A stretch of DNA of 32,312 nucleotides from Clostridia bacterium (GCA_900757025.1 CAAEMG010000066.1:1-32312); one strand, 5' to 3'. Positions 7,268-15,160 are shown, counted from the stretch's first letter. Notes: generated by a model from the sequence alone, not told the origin. Program-made: numbers and translations.

Positions 7268-8278
7268 ATGAAATATTTAATGATTCCCGAGGGAACAATA
7301 GACGGAAAAATAATACCCGTAACAGTAGTTTTTATTGATACTGAAAGTATAGAAAAAGAAGGCATAACACAGGACGAAGCCATTATAAGGGTTGCAAAAG
7401 AATTTAAAGGTCCTGTTGCCATAAATATATTCGACAGAAATGCCGTAACAACAACAAGCGACGGCGTTATGGTTGAAGGCGCAATAGTTCGCATGGGTGC
7501 GGCAGACGGCGGTATAGTAAACAGAGATTTCGGTATTCTTCCTATGGCTGAAATTGATTATACAGAAGAAAGAATAGCTCAGGAGCCGCATCTTATACAG
7601 TGGAAAAAGCTTTTCCCAAACAAAAAACTTTTCAGAGGTCCAGACCCTGCAAAAAAAATAATACCTGTTCATAACGTAACAATAACAGGCAGAGCTTCAA
7701 ACAACAATTCCGCTACGGAAATGATGAACATTATCACTATGGAGGAGCTTATATTCCCTATTCTCGGCCAGATAGAATGTATCAATAACGGCAATGTTCT
7801 TGTTGGCTACACAGGCGAACACGTTTCCGTAGGCATAGGAATGACAGTTGCCGAGCAGTTCGGCAGAGTTTTCCCTCATCCTCAGTTTCATGCAGGAGAA
7901 ACGGCACATAACTCCGGCGCATATGCAAAAACACTTAAACAGTGGATACCTTGTATAGTATGCGACAAAAAAATTATTGCGGAAAAAACAATAAGAGCCA
8001 TAAAATGCGGCTGTGTTCCGGCAAGAGAGCTTGGCTGTTCACCGGTTGTTCTTTCTGTTGCAAGGGCAATGGGAACAGAAATCGATTTTGACAGAATTAC
8101 GCCGGAAGCGCAGGCAGAACTTGACAGCGTAGGCTGTACAAAAGAATGGATGCACGAAAAACTTAACATGACACCGGAAGAAGTTATTGCCCATGCAGAC
8201 GAAATAATTCCGGGTATACACGACGCAAAGAAACATAAAGTATCCGAAATAGTTTTTGAAAAGGAACTTGTTATATAA
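7268..8278 (+). CDS. Protein of unknown function, possible enzyme subunit (operon gene 2, 336 aa)
   Basis: The start ATG has GAAAGGAG upstream. The 336-residue protein is soluble. Its N-terminal ~110 residues are beta-rich and include ITQDEAIIRVAKEFKG and GAIVRMGAADGG. The C-terminal half is cysteine- and histidine-rich: ECINNGN, a glycine-rich VGIGMTVAEQFG, FPHPQFHAGETAHNSG, then IPCIVCDKK, KCGCVPARELGC and a final SVGC. That spacing suggests a metal- or thiol-dependent active site, but this is inference. I looked for similarity to the pyruvoyl-forming glycine and proline reductase subunits and found no convincing motif. It is the largest gene of the operon and the best candidate for the catalytic subunit. 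Confidence 0.88.
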   Translation: MKYLMIPEGTIDGKIIPVTVVFIDTESIEKEGITQDEAIIRVAKEFKGPVAINIFDRNAVTTTSDGVMVEGAIVRMGAADGGIVNRDFGILPMAEIDYTEERIAQEPHLIQWKKLFPNKKLFRGPDPAKKIIPVHNVTITGRASNNNSATEMMNIITMEELIFPILGQIECINNGNVLVGYTGEHVSVGIGMTVAEQFGRVFPHPQFHAGETAHNSGAYAKTLKQWIPCIVCDKKIIAEKTIRAIKCGCVPARELGCSPVVLSVARAMGTEIDFDRITPEAQAELDSVGCTKEWMHEKLNMTPEEVIAHADEIIPGIHDAKKHKVSEIVFEKELVI

Positions 8279-8293
8279 TAAAGGACTGATATT

Positions 8294-8659
8294 ATGGAAA
8301 ATTCACAAAACGATATAATTGTATATGCCGATAAAACTGTTCTTAAAGTTCAGGGTTTAAGCGTAAAAGGCCTTAACACAAGAGAGCTTGAAAAACTTCT
8401 TATGGATAAATTTCAGACAATAGTTCGTGTTATAGGCGTAACGGGAACATCTATAGATATGGACGTTTACGGAATTGACCCGGAAAAAATAATGAAAGAC
8501 GAAAAAGGCATTATAAAAACAATAGCCGCTTCCGAAGGCATAACGCCAAGCGATGTTGCCCACCTTGCGGCAGAAAGAATAAAAGAAGTTGATTTCAACA
8601 GCGTTGAACCGAGAAATACAGATTACTGCGCTCGTGAAAGGTGGATTGACCATGATTAA
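8294..8659 (+). CDS. Small protein of unknown function (operon gene 3, 121 aa)
   Basis: The ATG at 8294 follows AAAGGA and lies 15 bases after the previous stop. The protein is soluble and acidic to neutral. A short beta-strand start (DIIVYADKTVLKVQGLSVKG) is followed by a helix (NTRELEKLLMDKF), a strand pair and a helix with SPEGITPSDVAHLAAERIKE-like charge pattern; the sequence reads EGITPSDVAHLAAERIKE. It ends NTDYCARERWIDHD. I do not recognise the family. Its last 8 bases overlap gene 4, a sign of translational coupling. Confidence 0.85.
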   Translation: MENSQNDIIVYADKTVLKVQGLSVKGLNTRELEKLLMDKFQTIVRVIGVTGTSIDMDVYGIDPEKIMKDEKGIIKTIAASEGITPSDVAHLAAERIKEVDFNSVEPRNTDYCARERWIDHD

Positions 8660-9173
8660 ATCGGCAGTTATTATACCTACCGGCGATGAAATACGAAGCG
8701 GCATAGTTTTGGACACAGACAGTCCGGAAGTTATGCGACATCTTCTTATACACAATCCCGAAATGCACGTAACACGTTTTTCGCCTGTAAATGATGACGA
8801 AAACAGCATAAACAATACCGTGCTTTTTGCCTCATCTTCGGCAGACCTTATTATTCTTATAGGCGGTTCCGGCGGCGGACACCGTTTCAGCTCTACGCTT
8901 TCAAAGGACTTTACACACACTGTTCTTGAAAGAGTGCTTTCTCCCAAAACAGACAGCAAGCTTTATGGAAAAAACGGACATCTTTGGTGCAGACTTATCT
9001 GCGGAAAATTGGGAGAAAGCCTTGTTATAAACCTTCCCGGTCCTTTTGTTGAAGCACAGGCAGCAATAAAGGCTTTCTGCGAAACAGTAGAAACAAATGA
9101 CATTTACAAAATAAATAACGCCATGGCACAGGCAGTTAAGGCACAGTATCCTCAGGGTGCCGAAATAAAATGA
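8652..9173 (+). CDS. MoaB/MogA-like (molybdopterin-binding fold) domain protein
   Basis: I chose the ATG at 8652 because GAAAGGTGG lies about 7 bases upstream; the longer in-frame start at 8589 lies inside the previous gene. The 173-residue protein begins IKSAVIIPTGDEIRSG, close to the first strand and TGDE motif of MoaB/MogA/MoeA domain proteins. It later has DLIILIGGSGGGHRF, in place of the usual GGTG-type loop, followed by a helix and a GESLVINLPG motif like the conserved NLPG segment of this fold. No other molybdenum-cofactor or molybdoenzyme gene is nearby, so the fold may serve a different ligand here. It overlaps both neighbours in the operon. Confidence 0.8.
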   Translation: MIKSAVIIPTGDEIRSGIVLDTDSPEVMRHLLIHNPEMHVTRFSPVNDDENSINNTVLFASSSADLIILIGGSGGGHRFSSTLSKDFTHTVLERVLSPKTDSKLYGKNGHLWCRLICGKLGESLVINLPGPFVEAQAAIKAFCETVETNDIYKINNAMAQAVKAQYPQGAEIK

Positions 9174-9742
9174 GTCCATACTTTTTTGCCGCTGCAAAGT
9201 TTATTAAAGAAAATAAGCCTTTTGCAGCGGCTGTTTTATGTGAAGAAAAATATGTAATTTCAGCCAGTAAAGCCCTTAATGCTTTGGAAAATTTTGTTTA
9301 TGTGCCTAAAACAAATAATCCGGTTGAAGTTGACATAATTCTTGCAGATGCTCTGGAAAAAGCACTGCCATCAAATATAACCGCCTGTGCCGCAGTTTTT
9401 GCCGCATGGAAAAAAGGCCCTGTAAGTGGCTCTGTTATAGGAAATCCCCATTCGGCAGGTTCTTCTGCCGATAATGAAACCGATGAAATTGCCCCTAATC
9501 TATGGTGTTCGGCTTTTGCCGGAGGCCCCGGATTTATAGCAGAAGGAAAAAGGCAGACAGCCTTAAAGCTAAGGGAAATTATAAACACGCATAAAAATCT
9601 GCATACAGACCCTTGGGAAGATTTTTATGCTTTTACAAAAAAAGAAGGCATACAAAGTTTTATATATGTCGATGATGCCTGCGGAAAAGACGGTATGCTG
9701 TTTGTAAAGGCACAAAACGGAGAATGGACAGAAAGATTTTGA
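9170..9742 (+). CDS. Protein of unknown function (operon gene 5, 190 aa)
   Basis: The ATG overlaps the previous stop (ATGA), indicating translational coupling. The 190-residue protein is soluble with an alanine-rich helical first third (ITACAAVFAAWKKG). A glycine- and serine-rich middle follows (VSGSVIGNPHSAGSSADNE), then LWCSAFAGGPGFIAEGKRQ, and the C-terminal domain includes YVDDACGKDG. I recognise no family. The pattern of glycine loops would suit a nucleotide- or cofactor-binding enzyme, but no catalytic motif is clear. It is the last gene before a repeat-rich spacer and a bidirectional terminator. Confidence 0.83.
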   Translation: MSPYFFAAAKFIKENKPFAAAVLCEEKYVISASKALNALENFVYVPKTNNPVEVDIILADALEKALPSNITACAAVFAAWKKGPVSGSVIGNPHSAGSSADNETDEIAPNLWCSAFAGGPGFIAEGKRQTALKLREIINTHKNLHTDPWEDFYAFTKKEGIQSFIYVDDACGKDGMLFVKAQNGEWTERF

Positions 9743-9761
9743 TTTGAGGAACTGATTAAAA

Positions 9762-10001
9762 CCGTGGGACGCCGTCCCACACCCTGCAACCCTTCCCTTG
9801 CTCAGGAATTTTGCTTGGTCAAGAATTTTCCTACGGAAAACTGCCTTCGGCAGCGGCGTTTTCTTCGCCGTTCCCAACAAAACGGCTACGCCGCCGCATC
9901 TATCTTTGCGGTTCCTAAAAGGCTTGACCTAAACTTTGATAAAACTTTTTTAAATTTTTCATTATGAGCGAAACACAGTAAAGTCGAAAAATCTCATAAA
10001 C
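9762..10001. repeat. Compound hairpin-rich intergenic repeat, copy 1
   Basis: It opens with a perfect hairpin GTGGGAC-GCC-GTCCCAC (9764-9780), then ACCCTGCAACCCTT, and runs into a stretch of small hairpins such as CTGCC-TTC-GGCAG and CGGCG-TTTTCTT-CGCCG. It closes with TTGACCTAAACTTTGATAAA (9924-9943) and a block at 9959-10001 that matches 23856-23898 at 36 of 43 positions by my count. Copy 2 (23775-24002) has the same outer blocks but only a short hairpin in the middle. It also shares AACGGCTACGCCGCC with 16697-16711. No ORF here looks real. Confidence 0.75.
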
Positions 10002-10006
10002 CAAGA

Positions 10007-10041
10007 CAAAAAAAAGACAGCTTATAAAGCTGCCTTTTTTT
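10007..10041. terminator. Bidirectional terminator between the convergent operons
   Basis: GACAGCTT-ATA-AAGCTGCC forms a stem with one G-T pair, flanked by nine A on the left and seven T on the right. It can end both the plus-strand operon (last gene stops at 9742) and the minus-strand TRAP operon (last gene stops at 10048). Confidence 0.88.
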
Positions 10042-10047
10042 ATACGG

Positions 10048-11325
10048 TTATTGTAATACACTCGGTAAAAATGTTGATACAATGGGGAAATACGTAACTA
10101 TAATTAACGATACCAACGAAGCCGCAATAAACGGAAGAACACTCTTAGATATTTCTTTAAGGCTTATCTTTGAAATTCCGCATGCAACATAAAGGTTTAC
10201 ACCTACAGGCGGTGTAACCTGACCTATGGCAAGGTTCATTACTATAACTATTCCGAGTGCGATTGGGTCATATCCGAATTTAAGTGCAACAGGAAGCAAT
10301 ATCGGAACGAATATATACTGTGCCGAGTTTGCTTCGATGAAACATCCTGCAATAAGAAGAAGTATATTTACAAGTAAAAGGAATACATACTTATTGCCGG
10401 ATACGGAATAAATCAAATCAGATACAAGGCTTGCTATACCCTCTGTTTGGCAGAACCATGCAAAAAGTGCCGCACAGGCAACAACAAGCATAATTGTTCC
10501 CGTTGAAACTGCCGATTCTATAAGTATAACGCCCATATCTTTTATTTTTATTTTCTTATATACAAATATTCCTACAACCAATCCGTATACTGCTGCAACG
10601 GCAGCTGCCTCAGTCGGCGTGAAGAATCCTCCGTATATACCGCCCAATATAATAACAGGCATAAGCAAACCCCAAATTGCCTCTTTAAAAGCAACCATTC
10701 TTTCATGTGCCGTAGCCTTGGCTTTTGCCTCAACATTCATTTTGTTTGATACTATAAGTGCTGCCGCTATAAGGCACGCACCCATTAACAAACCCGGAAC
10801 TACACCTGCAATAAACATCTTTGAAATAGATGTTCCCGAAATTGCACCGTAAAGTACATACGCTATACTTGGGGGAATTATTATACCGATTGAACCCGAG
10901 CTTGACATAAGTGCAGAAGGCATTCCTTTTCCATAGCCGGCTTTTATCATTGCGGGAATAAGTATAACACCGAGAGAAGCCACGGTTGCCGGACCGGAGC
11001 CTGAAATTGCCGCAAAAAAACAGCTTGTTATTACAACAACTATAGCAAGACCGCCTTTTTTATGTCCTACACATTTATCACACAAATTAACAAGTTTTTC
11101 CGATATGCCTGCCTTTTCCATTATATTTCCGGCAAGCACAAAAAATGGAATTGCCAAAAGCATAAATTTAGATAAGTTGGAATATACCTGCATTGCCAAT
11201 AAATCCAACGGCAGACCTGAAATTATCATGCAAACAAGACTTGCTGCTCCAAGGGAAATGGCTATAGGAACATTTATAAGAAGAAGTACAATAAATACCA
11301 AAAATAATATCGCTGCAACTGACAT
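10048..11325 (-). CDS. dctM: TRAP transporter large membrane subunit (DctM family)
   Basis: The 425-residue protein has about 12-13 hydrophobic segments and the DctM signatures AIPFFVLAGNIMEKAGIS, GSGPATVASLGVILIPAMIKAGY and GIIIPPSIAYVLYG. A second half-repeat ends LAIGQVTPPVGVNLYVACGI. It is the Na+-coupled permease of a tripartite ATP-independent periplasmic transporter and works with the DctQ and DctP proteins encoded just upstream. The ATG at 11325 directly follows the dctQ stop, with AAGGAGG overlapping the dctQ end, so the two are translationally coupled. The substrate is most likely an organic acid but cannot be read from this subunit. Confidence 0.96.
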   Translation of the reverse strand: MSVAAILFLVFIVLLLINVPIAISLGAASLVCMIISGLPLDLLAMQVYSNLSKFMLLAIPFFVLAGNIMEKAGISEKLVNLCDKCVGHKKGGLAIVVVITSCFFAAISGSGPATVASLGVILIPAMIKAGYGKGMPSALMSSSGSIGIIIPPSIAYVLYGAISGTSISKMFIAGVVPGLLMGACLIAAALIVSNKMNVEAKAKATAHERMVAFKEAIWGLLMPVIILGGIYGGFFTPTEAAAVAAVYGLVVGIFVYKKIKIKDMGVILIESAVSTGTIMLVVACAALFAWFCQTEGIASLVSDLIYSVSGNKYVFLLLVNILLLIAGCFIEANSAQYIFVPILLPVALKFGYDPIALGIVIVMNLAIGQVTPPVGVNLYVACGISKISLKEISKSVLPFIAASLVSLIIVTYFPIVSTFLPSVLQ

Positions 11326-11814
11326 TTATTTTACCTCCTTCTTTTTTGAATCAATACAATATAATATTGCATAATTTAAAAATTCCAAACCAAGCAGAAG
11401 AGCACCTATAGGAACAAACGAACCGAATATCCATTCAGGCCATCCCAATGCAGATGTTGTCTGTTTGCTTAAAAATTCATCATATGCCATAGACACTCCG
11501 TATTTAACCAAAAATACGCAGAATACGGCACATATGGCTGCCGATAACCATACAAAACACTTTCTATATTTGGGAGAAAATAAATCTGTTATTATCGTCA
11601 AACCCATATTCGCCCCCCTGCGTGCGGCAACAGCCGCACCGACCAGGGCAACAAGTATAAATAAACTTGCCGATATTTCTTCCGTAAAAGCAAATGATGT
11701 TGTTGTAAATTTACGTATTACAACATTTATAAATGTTATAGCCGTCATAACACTCATACCGAAAATCAGTATTACGTTTTCTATAAGTGAAAGAATTTTA
11801 AGATACGATTTCAA
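11326..11814 (-). CDS. dctQ: TRAP transporter small membrane subunit (DctQ family)
   Basis: The 162-residue protein has four hydrophobic helices and the DctQ pattern: NVVIRKFTTTSFAFTEEISASLFILVALVGAAVAARRG in helices 1-2, and LGWPEWIFGSFVPIGALLL before the last helix. It is the membrane scaffold for DctM. Translation seems to start at TTG (11814), since GGAGG lies about 10 bases upstream and there is no in-frame ATG nearby. It lies between dctP and dctM, the normal order. Confidence 0.93.
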   Translation of the reverse strand: MKSYLKILSLIENVILIFGMSVMTAITFINVVIRKFTTTSFAFTEEISASLFILVALVGAAVAARRGANMGLTIITDLFSPKYRKCFVWLSAAICAVFCVFLVKYGVSMAYDEFLSKQTTSALGWPEWIFGSFVPIGALLLGLEFLNYAILYCIDSKKKEVK

Positions 11815-11857
11815 TTTACTGCTGCCTCCTTAAACTGCCGATTATTTGCAAATCAGA

Positions 11858-12892
11858 TTATTTGCGGAAGCAATCGATAAAGTCTTTTCCTATAATAGGC
11901 TCATATTCTTCATAAACAGGTGCACATGCTTCTTTAAATGCTTCTTTCTGTTCGTCTGTTAAACGGCTTATTGTCATGCCTGCATCTTCAAAACCGTCAA
12001 GTTTTTCGCTTTCAGAATCTCTGTTAAGCTGTTTCTGATATTCGCAGGCATCTTCCGCACATTCTGTAAGTACCTGCTGATATTCCTCTGGAAGGCTATT
12101 AAACTTGTCTTTGTTCATGCCTACGATAAGTATGTCATATGAGTAGTCCCAAATTGAGATATATTTCTGTACTTCCTGAAGTTTTGCTGAGTTAATTGTA
12201 TCGATAGGGTTTTCCTGTCCGTCGATAGCACCTTGCTGAAGAGATGTGAATACTTCTGAGAAGTTCATTGATATAGGGTTTGCTCCAAGAGCTTTATATA
12301 ATGAAATATACATTTTGATAGTTGGTATACGAATCTTCATACCCTTAATATCATCAACATTTTCAATAGGTCTTACGCTGTTTGTAATCTGACGGAAACC
12401 ATTTTCGCCAAAGCCCAATGCAGTAACATTCTGTTCGTCACAAAGCTCTTTATATTTTTCTCCGCCTTCTCCTGCCATAACTTCATCTGCTTCTTCGGCA
12501 TTTTTAAACATAAACGGAAGGTTTACGGTTATGAAACGCTCGTCCAATACAGAATAGTTTCCGTTTGCATAAAAACCTATATCCATAGAACCGTTACGAA
12601 GCATTTCGATACCCTTTGCCTGGTTTCCGCCTGAAAGCTGTTCATTTGGATAAACTTTAATTTCTACATTTCCATCTGTTTTTGCCGCAACATCTTCTGC
12701 AAATTTGTTGGCCGCCTGTGTCCATGTTGATGTTTCGGATGTTGTTACACTAAGATTAAGCGAAACCTTTTCTCCTGTTTTTCCGGCTGCCGATGCGCTC
12801 GCCGATGAAGATGATGATGAGCTTGAGCCTCCGCATGCGGCAAGAGATAATGCCATTATTGTTGCAAGGCCCATTGTGATGAATTTTTTCAT
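11858..12892 (-). CDS. dctP: TRAP transporter substrate-binding lipoprotein (DctP family)
   Basis: The 344-residue protein starts with a lipoprotein signal peptide whose lipobox is LAAC, with the acylated cysteine at residue 20, followed by a serine-rich linker. The mature part matches the DctP fold: KVYPNEQLSGGNQ, GFRQITNSVRPIENVDDIKGMKIRIP with the conserved arginine that usually binds a substrate carboxylate, and AIDGQENPIDTI. It is anchored outside the membrane and delivers substrate to DctQM. The conserved arginine argues for an organic anion. The ATG at 12892 has GGAGG upstream. It lies 40 bases downstream of the BKACE gene, probably in the same transcript. Confidence 0.95.
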   Translation of the reverse strand: MKKFITMGLATIMALSLAACGGSSSSSSSSASASAAGKTGEKVSLNLSVTTSETSTWTQAANKFAEDVAAKTDGNVEIKVYPNEQLSGGNQAKGIEMLRNGSMDIGFYANGNYSVLDERFITVNLPFMFKNAEEADEVMAGEGGEKYKELCDEQNVTALGFGENGFRQITNSVRPIENVDDIKGMKIRIPTIKMYISLYKALGANPISMNFSEVFTSLQQGAIDGQENPIDTINSAKLQEVQKYISIWDYSYDILIVGMNKDKFNSLPEEYQQVLTECAEDACEYQKQLNRDSESEKLDGFEDAGMTISRLTDEQKEAFKEACAPVYEEYEPIIGKDFIDCFRK

Positions 12893-12932
12893 AATAAATC
12901 CCTCCGTTTTTAATTTTTACTTAATTAAAATT

Positions 12933-13741
12933 TCATTTTGAAATATTAAGTATCTTTCTTGCTTCTTCCGGTGTTGCCGGAAGCTTGTCCATACTCTTTA
13001 TAAGCTTTACTGTTTTTTCAACAAGCTCAGCATTATTTTGAGCAACGGTGTCATAATCCAAATATTTGCTGTCTTCAAAGCCGATTCTCACAACAGAAGC
13101 TCCCATGCCAAGTGCAGCGGCAATAATGCCGAAATCCTTTCTGTTTGCATGTGTTATACCCCAAAGGGTCTGCTCATTTTTTGGTATGTAATTAACCATT
13201 GCCGAAAGAACTTCGCTCTCTGCTGGAGCTGCTCCTTCATGTCCCAAAACAACGGCATACAAAAGCGGGGCTTTAAAATCGAATTCTTTTCTCAAAAGCT
13301 CTGTTGTATGTATCATTCCAAGTTCAAAAACTTCAACTTCGGGAGTTACACCGTTTTCCAATATTTTTCCCACGCAATATTTAACATCATCAATAGGATT
13401 GCAATAAATGGCTTTTCCCAAATTTACAGAACCCACATTAAGGCTTGTAGCTTCAATTTCAGCCAATTCCAAAGGCATACATCTTTGTTTTATGTTCATT
13501 TCGGAAACTCCGCCTGTTGAAATCTGAATTATTATATTGCTTTCCTTACGTATCAAATCCACAATTTTTTTGTTACTGTCAAATCGTCCGTAAGCTTTCC
13601 GTCTGAGCCACGCACATGCAGATGCACCATAGACGCACCGCATTTTGCACAATTAATAACATCTCTTGCTATTTTTTCAGGCTCTATGCTGCTTTCGTTT
13701 GGTGCAACCGCCGCAACCGATACAATCACCTTGTCATTCAT
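12933..13741 (-). CDS. Beta-keto acid cleavage enzyme (BKACE/Kce family), reading frame interrupted at an A7 run
   Basis: Two overlapping frames together give one BKACE protein of about 269 residues. Frame 1 (13741-13553) encodes the N-terminus with GASMVHLHVRGSDGK; H40 and H42 match the zinc ligands of the family. It stops at TGA 13553. The other frame continues IVDLIRKESNIIIQISTGG through LGHEGAAPAES and RIGFEDSKYL, where the Glu resembles the third zinc ligand. The junction is a run of seven A (13571-13565) in ACA AAA AAA TTG; eight A, or a -1 slip, would restore ...TKKIVDLI. BKACE enzymes combine a beta-keto acid with acetyl-CoA to give acetoacetate and a CoA ester. The substrate here is unknown. 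The cause may be sequencing error, a decayed gene or recoding. Confidence 0.85.
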
Positions 13742-13781
13742 ATACTCACCCCAATATACATACTACATATGATGTTCTATA

Positions 13782-13810
13782 GTTATACATATACTTTTAA
13801 TATACGTTAA
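13782..13810 (-). promoter_or_regulatory. Candidate promoter of the BKACE-TRAP operon
   Basis: TTAACG (13810-13805) and TATAAC (13787-13782) are 17 bases apart on the minus strand. The -10 region sits in GTATATGTATAACTATAG, which loosely resembles the palindrome at 6785-6806 with closer half-sites. Confidence 0.4.
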
Positions 13811-13968
13811 ATTATATATTTAAAGTAAATTAATGTATAGCATAATACACAACAAATTACCTTTAACTTTTTTACACAAATACCCCCCCCGAAAATTTCA
13901 AGTATATTTTTATATAAAATTCACTTACAAAATTCGTTGTTTTTTAGTTGATAAATATTTTTTCAAAC
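13811..13968. other. AT-rich spacer with a C8 tract, no gene seen
   Basis: This stretch between the BKACE promoter and the DUF1275 terminator holds a run of eight C (13883-13890), unusual in such AT-rich sequence. The reading frames crossing it lack ribosome binding sites and protein-like composition. Confidence 0.4.
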
Positions 13969-14018
13969 AAAAAAAAGACATGTTTCGGAAGATAATAATC
14001 TCCAAAATATGTCTTTTA
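13969..14018 (-). terminator. Terminator of the ATP synthase/DUF1275 transcript
   Basis: On the minus strand AAAAGACAT and ATGTCTTTT, extended by GGAGAT-TATT-ATCTTCC inside with small bulges, form a long hairpin followed by eight T. It lies 15 bases after the DUF1275 stop. Confidence 0.88.
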
Positions 14019-14032
14019 TCTATTTGCTTACA

Positions 14033-14695
14033 CTATTCACGCCATTTTTCCAAGTGCATTATGCAAAAGCTTATAAGCAGTATAACACATGATGTCCATA
14101 TCATTTTTATGCCGAAAATCCTTGAAAGATTTCCGCCTATGCCTGCCCCAAGTGCAAAAAACAATATTATTCCAAAATAGTGCATTGCCTGTATAAGCTG
14201 TTCTTTTTTTCTTTCCCTCAAAAATACCGAAAAAGCTGCTGTACCGCTTCGTATGTTGCCTATGCACATTGTGCTGGCATATGTATATCCGTTTACCCTT
14301 CTAAATGCCTGAACCTGCATTGCACAGGAAAACGATACAAGTGTCGTAGCCGCCATATTAAGCGAATATGGAATAAAACCTACCACAAAAAGCAGAAGTA
14401 TTTCAACTATAAGTATGCCCTGTCGCCAATGTATTTTTCTGGCATATTTATATTTATATTCAATAAAATTGGCTATTGCGACGCCTAAAATAAAGGCAAG
14501 TATAGGACATAAATAGTACAGTCCTCTTGCGAAATTACCTATCATTATATTTTGGCTCATCAAAACCACATTGCCCGTTTGTGCATTTGAAAAAACCTCA
14601 TCACGTACATTATATGTATATGCGTCCTGAAAACCGCCAGAAATAGCCAAAAAAACACTGTTTATAAACGATTCCGACATCTGCCTTTTATTCAT
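14033..14695 (-). CDS. DUF1275 (YoaK-like) membrane protein
   Basis: The 220-residue protein has about six membrane helices and the DUF1275 signature start: SVFLAISGGFQDAYTY followed by FSNAQTGNVVLMSQ. Later it has SFSCAMQVQAFRRVNGYTYASTMCIGNIRSG, typical of the family. Its function is unknown; a transport or stress role has been suggested for relatives. It starts 24 bases after the atpC stop, on the same strand, and is followed by a strong terminator, so it is probably the last gene of the ATP synthase transcript. Its ribosome binding site is weak, so expression may depend on read-through translation. Confidence 0.9.
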   Translation of the reverse strand: MNKRQMSESFINSVFLAISGGFQDAYTYNVRDEVFSNAQTGNVVLMSQNIMIGNFARGLYYLCPILAFILGVAIANFIEYKYKYARKIHWRQGILIVEILLLFVVGFIPYSLNMAATTLVSFSCAMQVQAFRRVNGYTYASTMCIGNIRSGTAAFSVFLRERKKEQLIQAMHYFGIILFFALGAGIGGNLSRIFGIKMIWTSCVILLISFCIMHLEKWRE

Positions 14696-14719
14696 ATGCC
14701 ATCAACTCTCCGAATTTTT

Positions 14720-15127
14720 TTATTTTCTTGCTTCCTCCAGTCTTAAAAGTGCTCTTGAAAGCGAAGCTCTTACATGATAGTATTCTCTCTGGCTCTTATG
14801 CTGTCTTATTTGCTCTTCGGCTCTTTCCTTTGCTCTCTGGGCTCTTGCCACATCAATTTCTTCCGGATATTCCGCCGTTTCAAGCAAAAATATTACCCTG
14901 TTGTTTACGATTTCCACAAATCCTTTGCCGGAAACCGCCCTCGTCCAGTCATTTTCATTTTCTTTTTTAAAGCGTATTTCTCCTTCTTCAACAGCTATAA
15001 CCATATTTTCATGGTTTGCCATTATTTCACGTCTGCCGTCTTTATCGTTAAAAACAATATCGCTGCATTTTCCGTTATAAAATTCTCTTGTTGCCGTTAA
15101 AATACGCAGTTCAAACAAATTTTCCAT
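14720..15127 (-). CDS. atpC: F1 ATP synthase epsilon subunit
   Basis: I chose the ATG at 15127 (MENLFELRILT) with AGGAGG 7 bases upstream; an upstream in-frame ATG would lie in the atpD-atpC gap and lacks a site. The 135-residue protein has the N-terminal beta-sandwich and a C-terminal helical hairpin rich in charged residues (DVARAQRAKERAEEQIRQ, ASLSRALLRLEEARK). It belongs to the central rotor stalk and can inhibit ATP hydrolysis. It follows atpD by 33 bases in the standard order. Confidence 0.95.
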   Translation of the reverse strand: MENLFELRILTATREFYNGKCSDIVFNDKDGRREIMANHENMVIAVEEGEIRFKKENENDWTRAVSGKGFVEIVNNRVIFLLETAEYPEEIDVARAQRAKERAEEQIRQHKSQREYYHVRASLSRALLRLEEARK

Positions 15128-15160
15128 AGCAAGCCTCCTGCCAAGGATAAAATTCAATCC

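Noticed and set aside
7268..8278. Possible PrdA/GrdE-like reductase subunit
   Set aside because: There is no recognisable pyruvoyl-forming cleavage motif, no selenoprotein partner and no thioredoxin genes; the resemblance is only general.
9764..9967. A 67-codon plus-strand frame after the five-gene operon
   Set aside because: It runs through the hairpin repeat and has no proper ribosome binding site.
13553..13555. In-frame TGA in BKACE as selenocysteine
   Set aside because: The family sequence continues in another frame after the A-run, so reading through the TGA would not restore the protein.
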